This document shows, piece after piece, positions 8,854 through 19,278 of a stretch of 33,005 nt of DNA. Positions within the stretch are counted from its first letter, which is position 1, and each line of letters starts with the position of its first letter. A program made the position numbers and the translations under genes. Source of the DNA: Cryobacterium sp. (GTDB lineage Bacteria > Actinomycetota > Actinomycetes > Actinomycetales > Microbacteriaceae); the NCBI GenBank assembly GCA_014376815.1, contig JACMQV010000089.1, positions 1-33,005 of the forward strand, written 5' to 3'. Below the pieces are notes generated by a model, which had not been told where the DNA came from, did no database searches, and worked only from the letters and a program-made list of their open reading frames with translations.

Positions 8854-8874
8854 CATGCCCCGGCGACCCGGGAG

Positions 8875-10368
8875 CTACGCCTCGCGCATGTATCGGAGCG
8901 GGATCTCAATGGTGACCTCGGTCCCGCTGCCCATCATGGTGTGCCAGTCGATGCTGCCACTGAGTTCGCCCTGAATCAGGGTGCGCACGATCTGGGTGCC
9001 CAACCCCGACCCGACCTTGCCCTCCGGCAGTCCCGATCCGTTGTCGCGGACCCGCACCGTGAGGGTCTCCTCGTTGCGCTCGGCCTCGATCGACACCTCG
9101 CCCTCGCGCCCGGCCAGGCCATGCTCCACGGCATTGGTCACGAGCTCGGTCAGCGCCAGCGCCAGCGGGGTCGCGTAGGAGCTCGGCAGGATGCCGAAAC
9201 TGCCCGACGATTTCGGGTGCGCGGTCGTGTTATGCGCGGACGCCACCTCCATGATCAGCAGCAGGACCCGGTCGAACACCACATCGAAGTCCACCTTCTG
9301 GTTGAGTCCTTCGGAGAGAGTGTCGTGCACCACGGCGATGGCCGCCACCCGGCGCATCGCCTGGTTGAGGGCCTCCCGGGCGGTGTCGGAGTGGGTGCGC
9401 CTGGCCTGGATCCGCAGCAGGGAGGCCACCGTCTGCAGGTTGTTCTTGACCCGGTGGTGGATCTCCCTGATCGTCGCGTCCTTCGTGATCAATTCCCGCT
9501 CCTGGTGCCGCAGCTCCGTCACGTCCCGGCAGAGCACGATCGCCCCGATCCGTTCGCCGCGGTTGCGGATCGGAATGGCCCGCAGCGACACGGTGACCCC
9601 CCGCGCCTCGACGTCCGTGCGCCACGGAGCACGGCCCGTCACGACCAGTGGCAGGGTCTCGTCGACGACGGCCGTGCCCGTCAGCAGGCTCGTGGTGACC
9701 TCGGCCAGCGACTCGCCCTCGAGCTCCTCGATGAAGCCCATCCGGTTGAAGGCGGAGAGGGCGTTCGGGCTGGCGAATGTGGTCACGCCGTCGACGTCCA
9801 GTCGGATCAGCCCGTCCGAGGCGCGCGGAGCGCCGCGGCGGGGGCCGGTGGGTGCGCCCAGATCGGGAAAATCTCCCGACGCGATCATGGCGAAGAGGTC
9901 GTTGGCGCAGTCGTTGAAGGTGAGCTCCTGGCGGCTGGGCGTGCGCGCCTCGCTCAGGTTGGTGTGCCGGGTGAGGACCGCCACCGGCGCATCCGAGATC
10001 TGCGACCCGGTCGAGCTGAGCCGGCGCCGGACCGGGATCGCCCGCACCCGGGTCGGCGTCTCCTCGTACCAGTCCGGTGCGGTGGTGTCGACGATCCTGG
10101 CCGTCTCGAAGGCCTCGGTGACCTGCTGGCGCCACTCCACCTTGATGGCCTGGCCCACGAAGTCGCGGTAGAACAGGGTGGCGGCGCTCGAGGGCCTGGC
10201 ATGGGCGACCGCCACGAAGCTGCCGGTGCTGCTGGGCACCCACACGACGATGTCGGCGAAGGCCAGGTCGGCCAGGAGCTGGCCGTCCGCGACGAGCATG
10301 TGGAGCCAGTCCACGTCCTCCGCGCTGCTGCGGCCCTGGGCAAGTACGAGATTACTGAGCGTCGACAC
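8875..10368 (-). CDS. pdtaS: Sensor histidine kinase, PdtaS-like (GAF/PAS, HisKA_2, HATPase)
   Basis: MSTLSNLV...DWLHMLVADGQLLADLAFADIVVWV; IREIHHRVKNNLQTVASLLRIQARR (H box); ELVTNAVEHGL; DNGSGLPEG. whiB1-pdtaS neighbourhood as in mycobacteria. GTG 10368 preferred over TTG 10374. Confidence 0.88.
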   Translation of the reverse strand: MSTLSNLVLAQGRSSAEDVDWLHMLVADGQLLADLAFADIVVWVPSSTGSFVAVAHARPSSAATLFYRDFVGQAIKVEWRQQVTEAFETARIVDTTAPDWYEETPTRVRAIPVRRRLSSTGSQISDAPVAVLTRHTNLSEARTPSRQELTFNDCANDLFAMIASGDFPDLGAPTGPRRGAPRASDGLIRLDVDGVTTFASPNALSAFNRMGFIEELEGESLAEVTTSLLTGTAVVDETLPLVVTGRAPWRTDVEARGVTVSLRAIPIRNRGERIGAIVLCRDVTELRHQERELITKDATIREIHHRVKNNLQTVASLLRIQARRTHSDTAREALNQAMRRVAAIAVVHDTLSEGLNQKVDFDVVFDRVLLLIMEVASAHNTTAHPKSSGSFGILPSSYATPLALALTELVTNAVEHGLAGREGEVSIEAERNEETLTVRVRDNGSGLPEGKVGSGLGTQIVRTLIQGELSGSIDWHTMMGSGTEVTIEIPLRYMREA

Positions 10369-10446
10369 GGTCAATAGCCTAGATGGCCCGGATGCCTGCC
10401 GGAATCTCCGATGGTGACGGAGTCCCGACTACGCCATGCTGTGCGT

Positions 10447-10911
10447 ATGAGTACAGCGAATGGAAAGCCCGATCGCACCCTGATTATCCTCCTGTCGGTG
10501 ATCGCGGTCCTGGTGATGGTGGCCCTGGTCGTCGTCTTCACCCGCGGCGAGCCCGAAGCGCTCGATCCGGGGACCCCGGAAGGCGTCGTTCAGGGCTACG
10601 CCACGGCCGTGATCGAGGGCGACGAACAGGCCGCCGGCGAGTACCTGACCGAGGACGCGTTCGCCGGCTGCGACACGTTCGACCGGGGACCCACCGACGG
10701 CCTCCGGGTCACCCTGGTGTCGACCACCGAGCGGGCCGACTCCGCCGACGTGAAGGTGTCCATCGTCACCTCGTCCGGAAATGGCCCCTTCGGCGCCGAC
10801 GAGTATGAGTCCGAGGGCGTCTTCGACCTGGTCAAGGCGGACCAGCGGTGGCTGATCGTGGACGCTCCGTATGAACTCGCGATCTGCCCGAACCCGAAGG
10901 CAGCCTCATGA
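10447..10911 (+). CDS. Hypothetical membrane-anchored protein, lumazine-binding/NTF2-like fold possible
   Basis: N-terminal TM (TLIILLSVIAVLVMVALVVVF), then EGVVQGYATAVIEGDEQAAGEYLTEDA. Stop overlaps the next start (ATGA). Confidence 0.7.
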   Translation: MSTANGKPDRTLIILLSVIAVLVMVALVVVFTRGEPEALDPGTPEGVVQGYATAVIEGDEQAAGEYLTEDAFAGCDTFDRGPTDGLRVTLVSTTERADSADVKVSIVTSSGNGPFGADEYESEGVFDLVKADQRWLIVDAPYELAICPNPKAAS

Positions 10912-12608
10912 TTGCCGGCCTCGTGCTCCTGATCGTGATCGGCGTGGTCGGCGCGGGCATCGCCGGGATCGTGATCGCGGTACGCAAATCGTCACCGTCC
11001 GCGGCGAGCACGGCGCAGCCCACCGCGCGCCGGGTGATCGTCTTCATCCTGCTCTTCGCCCTCGTCGTGATCGCCGCGATCGGGCTGAGCGGGCTACTCG
11101 GACGCCTGCTGGACCCCGGCGACGCGCTCGTCTCCGGCGACGTCACCGGGCTGGCCCGATCCCTCGCATTCACCCTGATCGCCGGCCCCTTCGCCGCCGT
11201 GCTCTGGTGGGTGCTGTGGCGGCGGATGGGCGAGGGCGGGGAGCGCTCATCCGTTGCCTGGGGGCTCTACCTGGCCGGCATGTCCACGGTCTCACTCGTC
11301 ACCTCCACCAGCGCCCTGCTGGCCACCGCGGCCGCGCTCGTACGCGCGGACTGGCAGCCGCGCGTCTTCGCCACCGGCGTGGTCTGGGCCGGGGTGTGGG
11401 CCTGGCACCAGTGGATGTCCCGGCACAAGGCCAAGGGCCCCACCCAGCTCGTCACCGTGGCCCCGCTCCTCGGCTCGGTGTTCGGGCCCGTGATCGCCGC
11501 GGGCGGCGCCGTCGCGGCGCTCGGTTCCCTGATCGACTCGGCCGTGGACGCCGTCGGGTCCAGCGTCATGGTGGGCGAACCGTGGTGGCGGGCGACCCTC
11601 CAGGCCCTCGTCTGGTGCATCGGCGGCACGATCGTGTGGTGGTGGCAGTGGATCCGGAACCGGGCCAGAGACCTGCACGGCGGGCTCGCCGACGTCATCC
11701 TCGTGGTCGTCGGCGTGGCCGGGGCCGCGATCCTGACGCTGACCGGGGCGGGAGCGGTGCTGTTCCTGCTCCTCCGCCTCGCATTCGATCGCACCGACCC
11801 GGTCATCGACATTCTCGATCCCCTGGGTGCCGGCCTGGCCGCCGCCTTCGTCGGTGCACTCGTCTGGAGTTACCACTGGCGCCAGACCCAGACCCGGTCG
11901 GGCACCACCCGGATGGCGACGCAGCTGGTCACGTCCGGTATCGGCCTGGTCGCCGCGGCCTCCGGGCTGGGCGTGGTCGTGAACGCGATCCTCGCCGCCC
12001 TGACACCCTCGCTGGCCGGCTCCGGCACCCGAACCCTCCTGCTGGGGGGAATCAGCGCACTGGTGGTGGGCGGCCCGGTCTGGTGGGTCGCCTGGAAGCC
12101 GGCGACGCCCGTGGATCCGGACCGGATCGGCACGACGGGGCGGCGGGTCTACCTGATCCTGGTGTTCGGGGTGAGCGCCGTCGTGGCGATCATCACGCTT
12201 CTGGTGATCGGCTACCGGATCTTCGAATTCGCCCTCGGGGACGTCACCGGCCAGAGCCTGCTGGATCGAGTGCGTGCGCCCCTGGGCCTACTCGTGGCCA
12301 CCGGCCTCGCCGCCGGGTACCACTTCGCCGTGTGGAGGCGGGACCGTTCCCGGATCACCACGGTTCCCCGCGCGGCCCGCACCATCGGGCGCGTCTTCCT
12401 GGTCACCGGCGCCGACCCGGAACCGCTTACGCGGGCCATCGACGCGGCCACCGGGGCCGCCGTCACCGTGTGGCGGCGCTCCGACGCCGTGGCCGACACG
12501 GCATCCGTGGAGCAGCTCACCCAGGCGCTCCACGGCGTCACCGGCACGAGGGTGATGGTCATCACCGGTCCCGGGTCGCGGATCGAGGTCATTCCCCTGC
12601 TGGAGTAA
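10908..12608 (+). CDS. Multi-pass membrane protein, DUF5671-like
   Basis: Repeated (A)RRVIVFILLFALVVIAAIGLSGLLGRLLD-type units (also RRVYLILVFGVSAVVAIITLLVIGYRIFEF), about 12 hydrophobic segments. Confidence 0.7.
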   Translation: MIAGLVLLIVIGVVGAGIAGIVIAVRKSSPSAASTAQPTARRVIVFILLFALVVIAAIGLSGLLGRLLDPGDALVSGDVTGLARSLAFTLIAGPFAAVLWWVLWRRMGEGGERSSVAWGLYLAGMSTVSLVTSTSALLATAAALVRADWQPRVFATGVVWAGVWAWHQWMSRHKAKGPTQLVTVAPLLGSVFGPVIAAGGAVAALGSLIDSAVDAVGSSVMVGEPWWRATLQALVWCIGGTIVWWWQWIRNRARDLHGGLADVILVVVGVAGAAILTLTGAGAVLFLLLRLAFDRTDPVIDILDPLGAGLAAAFVGALVWSYHWRQTQTRSGTTRMATQLVTSGIGLVAAASGLGVVVNAILAALTPSLAGSGTRTLLLGGISALVVGGPVWWVAWKPATPVDPDRIGTTGRRVYLILVFGVSAVVAIITLLVIGYRIFEFALGDVTGQSLLDRVRAPLGLLVATGLAAGYHFAVWRRDRSRITTVPRAARTIGRVFLVTGADPEPLTRAIDAATGAAVTVWRRSDAVADTASVEQLTQALHGVTGTRVMVITGPGSRIEVIPLLE

Positions 12609-12634
12609 GCCGGCGGGACTGAGCCGTGGGCCAT

Positions 12635-13882
12635 TCAGCTCGCGATGGCCGGTCGGCGCCACCACGATTCCTTCCGGCGCCGGCCGGCCACGGGCGCGGG
12701 CAGGATTTCCGTGCGCACGAACCGGTGGATGCTGGTGCGTGCCGGGGACTTCGGAGCCGCGTCCCGCAGCGTGCGGCCGGCGACGATGGCCGCATCCGCC
12801 CCCTGCTGGTCATGCGGGACCAGGACCGGGGACTCGATCCCGCCGAAACGGCGCAGGGCCGACACCACCTGGCCCTTCGGGTCCAGTCCGACCGTGCCCC
12901 GGCGCACCCGGTTCATCACGACGCTGATCCGGGTGGTCGTGACCGTTTCGGCCAGGTCCACCCAGGCGCGCAGGAACCGGGCCATCCCGACCGGGTCGGC
13001 CAGGCCGCAGGCGACGACGTGGTCGGCGCACCGGAGGCCGGCGAGGGTGGCCGCGTTGCGCCTCGGGGCGAACAGGTCACTGGAGATCTCCTCGTCGCTC
13101 TCGAGGCTGAACCCGGTGTCGAGCACGACGTAGTCGACCCAGCGCCGGAGCTCGTCGATCGTGCGGGTGACCCGTTCGGCGGAGAGCTCCGGCCACCGGG
13201 ACGGGCGGCCGATACCCGTGAGCACCCAGAATGAGCCCTGGGGCGTGTTGTAGCGCTGCGCGATGCGTTCGAGCTCCGACCGGGTGAGGCTGTCCGTGCC
13301 GGCCAGCCGGCACGCGGCGGCGAACCCGGGGGCCTCGTCGAGCATGCCCAGGGCCGGCGCCACGGATCCGCTGTAGGTGTCGATGTCGGCCAGGGCGACG
13401 GTGTGCCCGGCCGCGGCGATTTCGGCCGCGATGTTGATGGCCAGGGTGGTGCGGCCCGGTGCACCGGCGGGACCCCAGACGGCGATCACGGCTCCCGGCC
13501 GGGTGCCGGCCAGGGCCCGCGAGTCTCCGACCCGGAGCGGGATGGCGACTCCGTGCGCGATCAGCTCCTCGATCTCGGACCAGTCCGTGGCCGCATCCAG
13601 CACGTCCAGCAGTCCGAGGCCGGCCGCGTGCCGGCGGTCCTGGTCGGATGCGGCGAGCGCGATCAGCCGTGCGCCGTGCGCATCGCAGGCGGCAATCAGG
13701 TCCGCCGTGAGCGTGGTCCGGGCGGGGCCGACCAGCACGACCTCCGGGGCGCTCTGGCGCAGCGCGAGGATCACCTCGCCCGCCGTCACCGAGCGGGCGA
13801 CGATCACGTGGCCCCGCCCGATCAGGTCCACCAGCAATCGGTCCTCCGTGTGCCGCTCGAGCGCCAGGGCGAGGGTGACCAC
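12635..13882 (-). CDS. CpaE/MinD/Ssd-like P-loop ATPase-fold protein
   Basis: N-terminal receiver-like region, then AVIAVWGPAGAPGRTTLAINIAAEIAAAGHTVALADIDTYSGSVAPALG...DYVVLDTGF. GTG start directly after the SAF gene stop. P-loop Lys is Arg. Confidence 0.78.
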   Translation of the reverse strand: MVTLALALERHTEDRLLVDLIGRGHVIVARSVTAGEVILALRQSAPEVVLVGPARTTLTADLIAACDAHGARLIALAASDQDRRHAAGLGLLDVLDAATDWSEIEELIAHGVAIPLRVGDSRALAGTRPGAVIAVWGPAGAPGRTTLAINIAAEIAAAGHTVALADIDTYSGSVAPALGMLDEAPGFAAACRLAGTDSLTRSELERIAQRYNTPQGSFWVLTGIGRPSRWPELSAERVTRTIDELRRWVDYVVLDTGFSLESDEEISSDLFAPRRNAATLAGLRCADHVVACGLADPVGMARFLRAWVDLAETVTTTRISVVMNRVRRGTVGLDPKGQVVSALRRFGGIESPVLVPHDQQGADAAIVAGRTLRDAAPKSPARTSIHRFVRTEILPAPVAGRRRKESWWRRPAIAS

Positions 13883-13884
13883 GC

Positions 13885-14520
13885 CTACTTCCCCAGGGGT
13901 TCGTTGACGGGCACCACGGCGATCGCGTCCCGGTTCGCGATCGCCTCGAGCACGGCCGCGACGGCGCCCTTGGGCACCAGGACCTCCAGCGAACGGATAC
14001 CTGACGGGGCGGCGAGCCCGGCCGGTTCGACGAGACGCACCACCGCGGCCTGCCCGACCAACACCGTCGGCGGGCCGTATGCCGCCTGCCCGGTTGACCT
14101 CGACGACCAGACGTCGACCACGGAGCCGGGTCCGATGCTCGCGGCGAGGCTGCTCGTCAACTCGACCACGAGGCTGGTCAGCTCGGCGCCGCTGGTACGC
14201 CCGACGGCGGAAGCGGGCACGAGTTCGCCGGCCGCGATGGTCCTCGTGACCACCAATCCTTCCTGCGGCAGCCGGTCCGGGGTCACATAGAGGTCGTCGG
14301 TCGACCCGAGGCGAACGCGCATCGTCACCAGGTCCGACGCCGCCACGTGGTCGCCCACGGCGAGGGTGGACCGGGCGGCGAACACGGCCGTGGTGCGGTC
14401 GCTGCCCGCGACGATCCAATAGACGCCGACGACGGCCGCGACGACCAGCGCCAGCCCGATCGCGAATCGGGGGTCGAACCAGAATCGCCGGCCTGTTCTC
14501 CTCGCCGGATTGCTCACCAC
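13885..14520 (-). CDS. SAF-domain protein (CpaB/RcpC-like)
   Basis: N-terminal TM, then STLAVGDHVAASDLVTMRVRL...EGLVVTRTIAAGELVPASAVG. GTG with GGGGAGG Shine-Dalgarno (14517 alternative). Confidence 0.75.
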   Translation of the reverse strand: MVSNPARRTGRRFWFDPRFAIGLALVVAAVVGVYWIVAGSDRTTAVFAARSTLAVGDHVAASDLVTMRVRLGSTDDLYVTPDRLPQEGLVVTRTIAAGELVPASAVGRTSGAELTSLVVELTSSLAASIGPGSVVDVWSSRSTGQAAYGPPTVLVGQAAVVRLVEPAGLAAPSGIRSLEVLVPKGAVAAVLEAIANRDAIAVVPVNEPLGK

Positions 14521-14588
14521 GCCTGCCTCCCCTTCGATGCTCTGTCCCGAGAGACCATCGTCGTCGCCTTCTCCCCCACGCGGGAGAG

Positions 14589-14597
14589 TTATCCACA
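14589..14597 (+). promoter_or_regulatory. Perfect DnaA box TTATCCACA
   Basis: Exact 9-mer in the divergent SAF/HTH intergenic region. Confidence 0.7.
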
Positions 14598-14646
14598 GCC
14601 GCACCCCCGCCGCGCACGGCGTCACGCGGAGACGCATAATCGTTCC

Positions 14647-14979
14647 ATGAACGATTCCGAGGCCGCCACCGGTGTGGGCCGCTTCCTCACCCTCGCCGAC
14701 ACGGCCGAGATCCTGTCGCTGTCGGTGGACGAGACGCTGGAGCTGGTGCGCACCGGGGAACTCCCCGCCATCCGTCTCGGCACTGCCACTGCGACCACGC
14801 CCGGCCAGGACGGCTCGACTCCCGGACCGGCCGGGGTCTGGCGGGTCGAGCGCGTGGTCCTCGAGTCCTTCATCGAAGCCAAGTACGAAGAGGCCCGGCG
14901 GATGTCCCTGTGGCAGCAATCCGACTTCGGGAACATTCCCGAGCTGTCCGGCGGCACCATCATCCGCCCCGACGACTGA
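14647..14979 (+). CDS. Helix-turn-helix (excisionase/HTH_17-like) DNA-binding protein
   Basis: FLTLADTAEILSLSVDETLELVRTGELPAIRLG...WRVERVVLESFIEAKYEEARRM. Confidence 0.75.
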   Translation: MNDSEAATGVGRFLTLADTAEILSLSVDETLELVRTGELPAIRLGTATATTPGQDGSTPGPAGVWRVERVVLESFIEAKYEEARRMSLWQQSDFGNIPELSGGTIIRPDD

Positions 14980-14993
14980 AACCGCATGACTGA

Positions 14994-15009
14994 CGCCGCG
15001 AGCGCGGCG
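14994..15009. terminator. Possible hairpin between convergent genes
   Basis: CGCCGCG-AG-CGCGGCG after the HTH stop; no clear U-run. Confidence 0.35.
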
Positions 15010-15040
15010 GGCCCGGCCAGGCCGGATCGCCCACCGGGTC

Positions 15041-15637
15041 CTACGGCAACCGCACGAGGTGAATCTCGGTGATCGGCACGATGCGGTACTGGTGCACCTC
15101 CGCCTCCCGGCGCAGCGTTCCCGCCGCATGCAGCGCCAGGTCGACATGGTCCCGGCCGACCCGGTCGATCGTTCCGCACAGCAGCCCGGAACGCGTGTGA
15201 ACCTCGATGCTCGCGCGACGGCGGCACAGGTCGCGAAGCACGAAGGGCAGTCCGATGCGATCGACGAGCCTCGCGGTCGATTCCGGCTCGGTGACGAGCG
15301 ACCCGGCGATCTCGTCGCGGCGAACGATCACCCCGGCGACGGCCGCGAGCGGGAGAACGCACTGCGCCCCGGTCGACCCCGCATCCAGCAGGTCCGCCGC
15401 CAGCCAGTCCCGGCCGAACGTCGTCGGCCGCAGTGCCAAGGTCTCCCCGGATACCAGCATCACCCTGAGTACGCCGGCACCGGGGCCCGAGGCCCGAGCC
15501 AGACCCGTCAGCCGGTTGCGCAGGGACAGCCGCCCGAGCCGGAGCCGTTCCTCTTCCGCGCGCAGGTCAGTCTCCTCGGCGTTCAGCTCGTGTTCGAGCT
15601 GCCCCTCGAGATCGTCGAACAGGTTGTCCCAGCGCAC
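15041..15637 (-). CDS. Conserved hypothetical protein with possible Sm/LSm-like C-terminal barrel
   Basis: 198 aa, GTG start. Acidic coiled N-terminus (DNLFDDLEGQLEHELNAEETDLRAEEERL) and two short beta-rich segments (VLRVMLVSGETLAL...; SIEVHTRSGLLCGTIDRVGRDHVDLAL...). Confidence 0.65.
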   Translation of the reverse strand: MRWDNLFDDLEGQLEHELNAEETDLRAEEERLRLGRLSLRNRLTGLARASGPGAGVLRVMLVSGETLALRPTTFGRDWLAADLLDAGSTGAQCVLPLAAVAGVIVRRDEIAGSLVTEPESTARLVDRIGLPFVLRDLCRRRASIEVHTRSGLLCGTIDRVGRDHVDLALHAAGTLRREAEVHQYRIVPITEIHLVRLP

Positions 15638-15676
15638 ACCCCGAAGCTAGCGCCCGCCGCCGACAGATCGTGCCGG

Positions 15677-15685
15677 TTATCCACA
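15677..15685 (+). promoter_or_regulatory. Perfect DnaA box TTATCCACA
   Basis: Exact 9-mer in the intergenic region 40 nt upstream of the 15637 start; last base shared with a 16-bp palindrome. Confidence 0.7.
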
Positions 15686-15700
15686 GGGCTTATAAGCCCT
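15685..15700. repeat. Perfect 16-bp palindrome
   Basis: AGGGCTTATAAGCCCT is identical to its reverse complement. Confidence 0.9.
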
Positions 15701-15848
15701 CGACACCATGGACCCCGGCTGGTTGAGTAGCCGCCAAGGACTCCACCCCCACTCAGGGGGTGTCCGGTGATCCACCCGAACGCCGGCACCACCCGGCGGC
15801 CACGGCGCACCCTGCCCCGGCCGGCGGACTCACGCACCCGGAGGAGTC

Positions 15849-16295
15849 ATGAGCGATCCAGCCGCCAGCACGGCGCCGACACCCACACCAAGCTCGCGCA
15901 GCGAAAAGTTCCAGGCCGATGACTTCTTCGGCCACCAGCCGAGTTCCCGGGCGCAGCTTCCCGACCCGGAACCGCTCCTGATCAACCTCACCCGTTGCGT
16001 GATCGAGGTCCTGGCCGGGGCGAGGGAACTCGACCAACTCGCCCGGTGGGTGAGCGACGACGTCTACCGTCATCTGCTCAAACGGGTCGTCCTCTCCGCC
16101 CGGGCGCGGGCCGTCAAGGGACAGCGGGCCCAGCGACCCGCCATCACGATCGGCCGGGTCACCATCTCGGAACCGCGGGACGGCGTGATCGAAGCCGTCG
16201 TGATGGTGCACAGCAAGGTGAGGGTGCGTGCGGTGGCGCTCCGGCTGGAGGGCCTGGACAAACGCTGGCGGGCCAGCGCGATCAACGTGCTCTGA
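15849..16295 (+). CDS. Rv3235-like / DUF6459-like protein
   Basis: LTRCVIEVLAGARELDQLARWVSDDVYRHLLKRVVLSARARAV...VHSKVRVRAVALRLEGLDKRWRASAINVL; convergent with secA. Confidence 0.7.
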   Translation: MSDPAASTAPTPTPSSRSEKFQADDFFGHQPSSRAQLPDPEPLLINLTRCVIEVLAGARELDQLARWVSDDVYRHLLKRVVLSARARAVKGQRAQRPAITIGRVTISEPRDGVIEAVVMVHSKVRVRAVALRLEGLDKRWRASAINVL

Positions 16296-16367
16296 CCCGT
16301 TCACGATTCACGGAAAGAACATCCTCGTCGTCGTGACGACGGTGTCCTCCCGGCAACTCGGCGCGGG

Positions 16368-19166
<2,799 letters not shown>

Positions 19167-19189
19167 GAATGCACTCCACTAGTCGTCAC

Positions 19190-19205
19190 GGCGTGTGCAC
19201 ACGCC
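19190..19205. repeat. Perfect 16-bp palindrome upstream of secA
   Basis: GGCGTGTGCACACGCC, 24 bp upstream of the secA GTG. Confidence 0.9.
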
Positions 19206-19278
19206 TGTCGTCGTCGTCGGACGCTTGCAGCGACCGATATCCGGCAACTATAACAAGGCTAGTTGGTCAGATGCTGCG

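Noticed and set aside
8440-10377. 645-aa plus-strand ORF spanning whiB1 (other frame) and antisense to pdtaS
   Set aside because: Crosses a perfect bidirectional terminator and two solid genes; no domain signature.
14647-14979. Excisionase-like gene as evidence of a prophage or integrative element
   Set aside because: No integrase, phage genes, tRNA or att direct repeats nearby; surrounding genes are conserved chromosomal loci.
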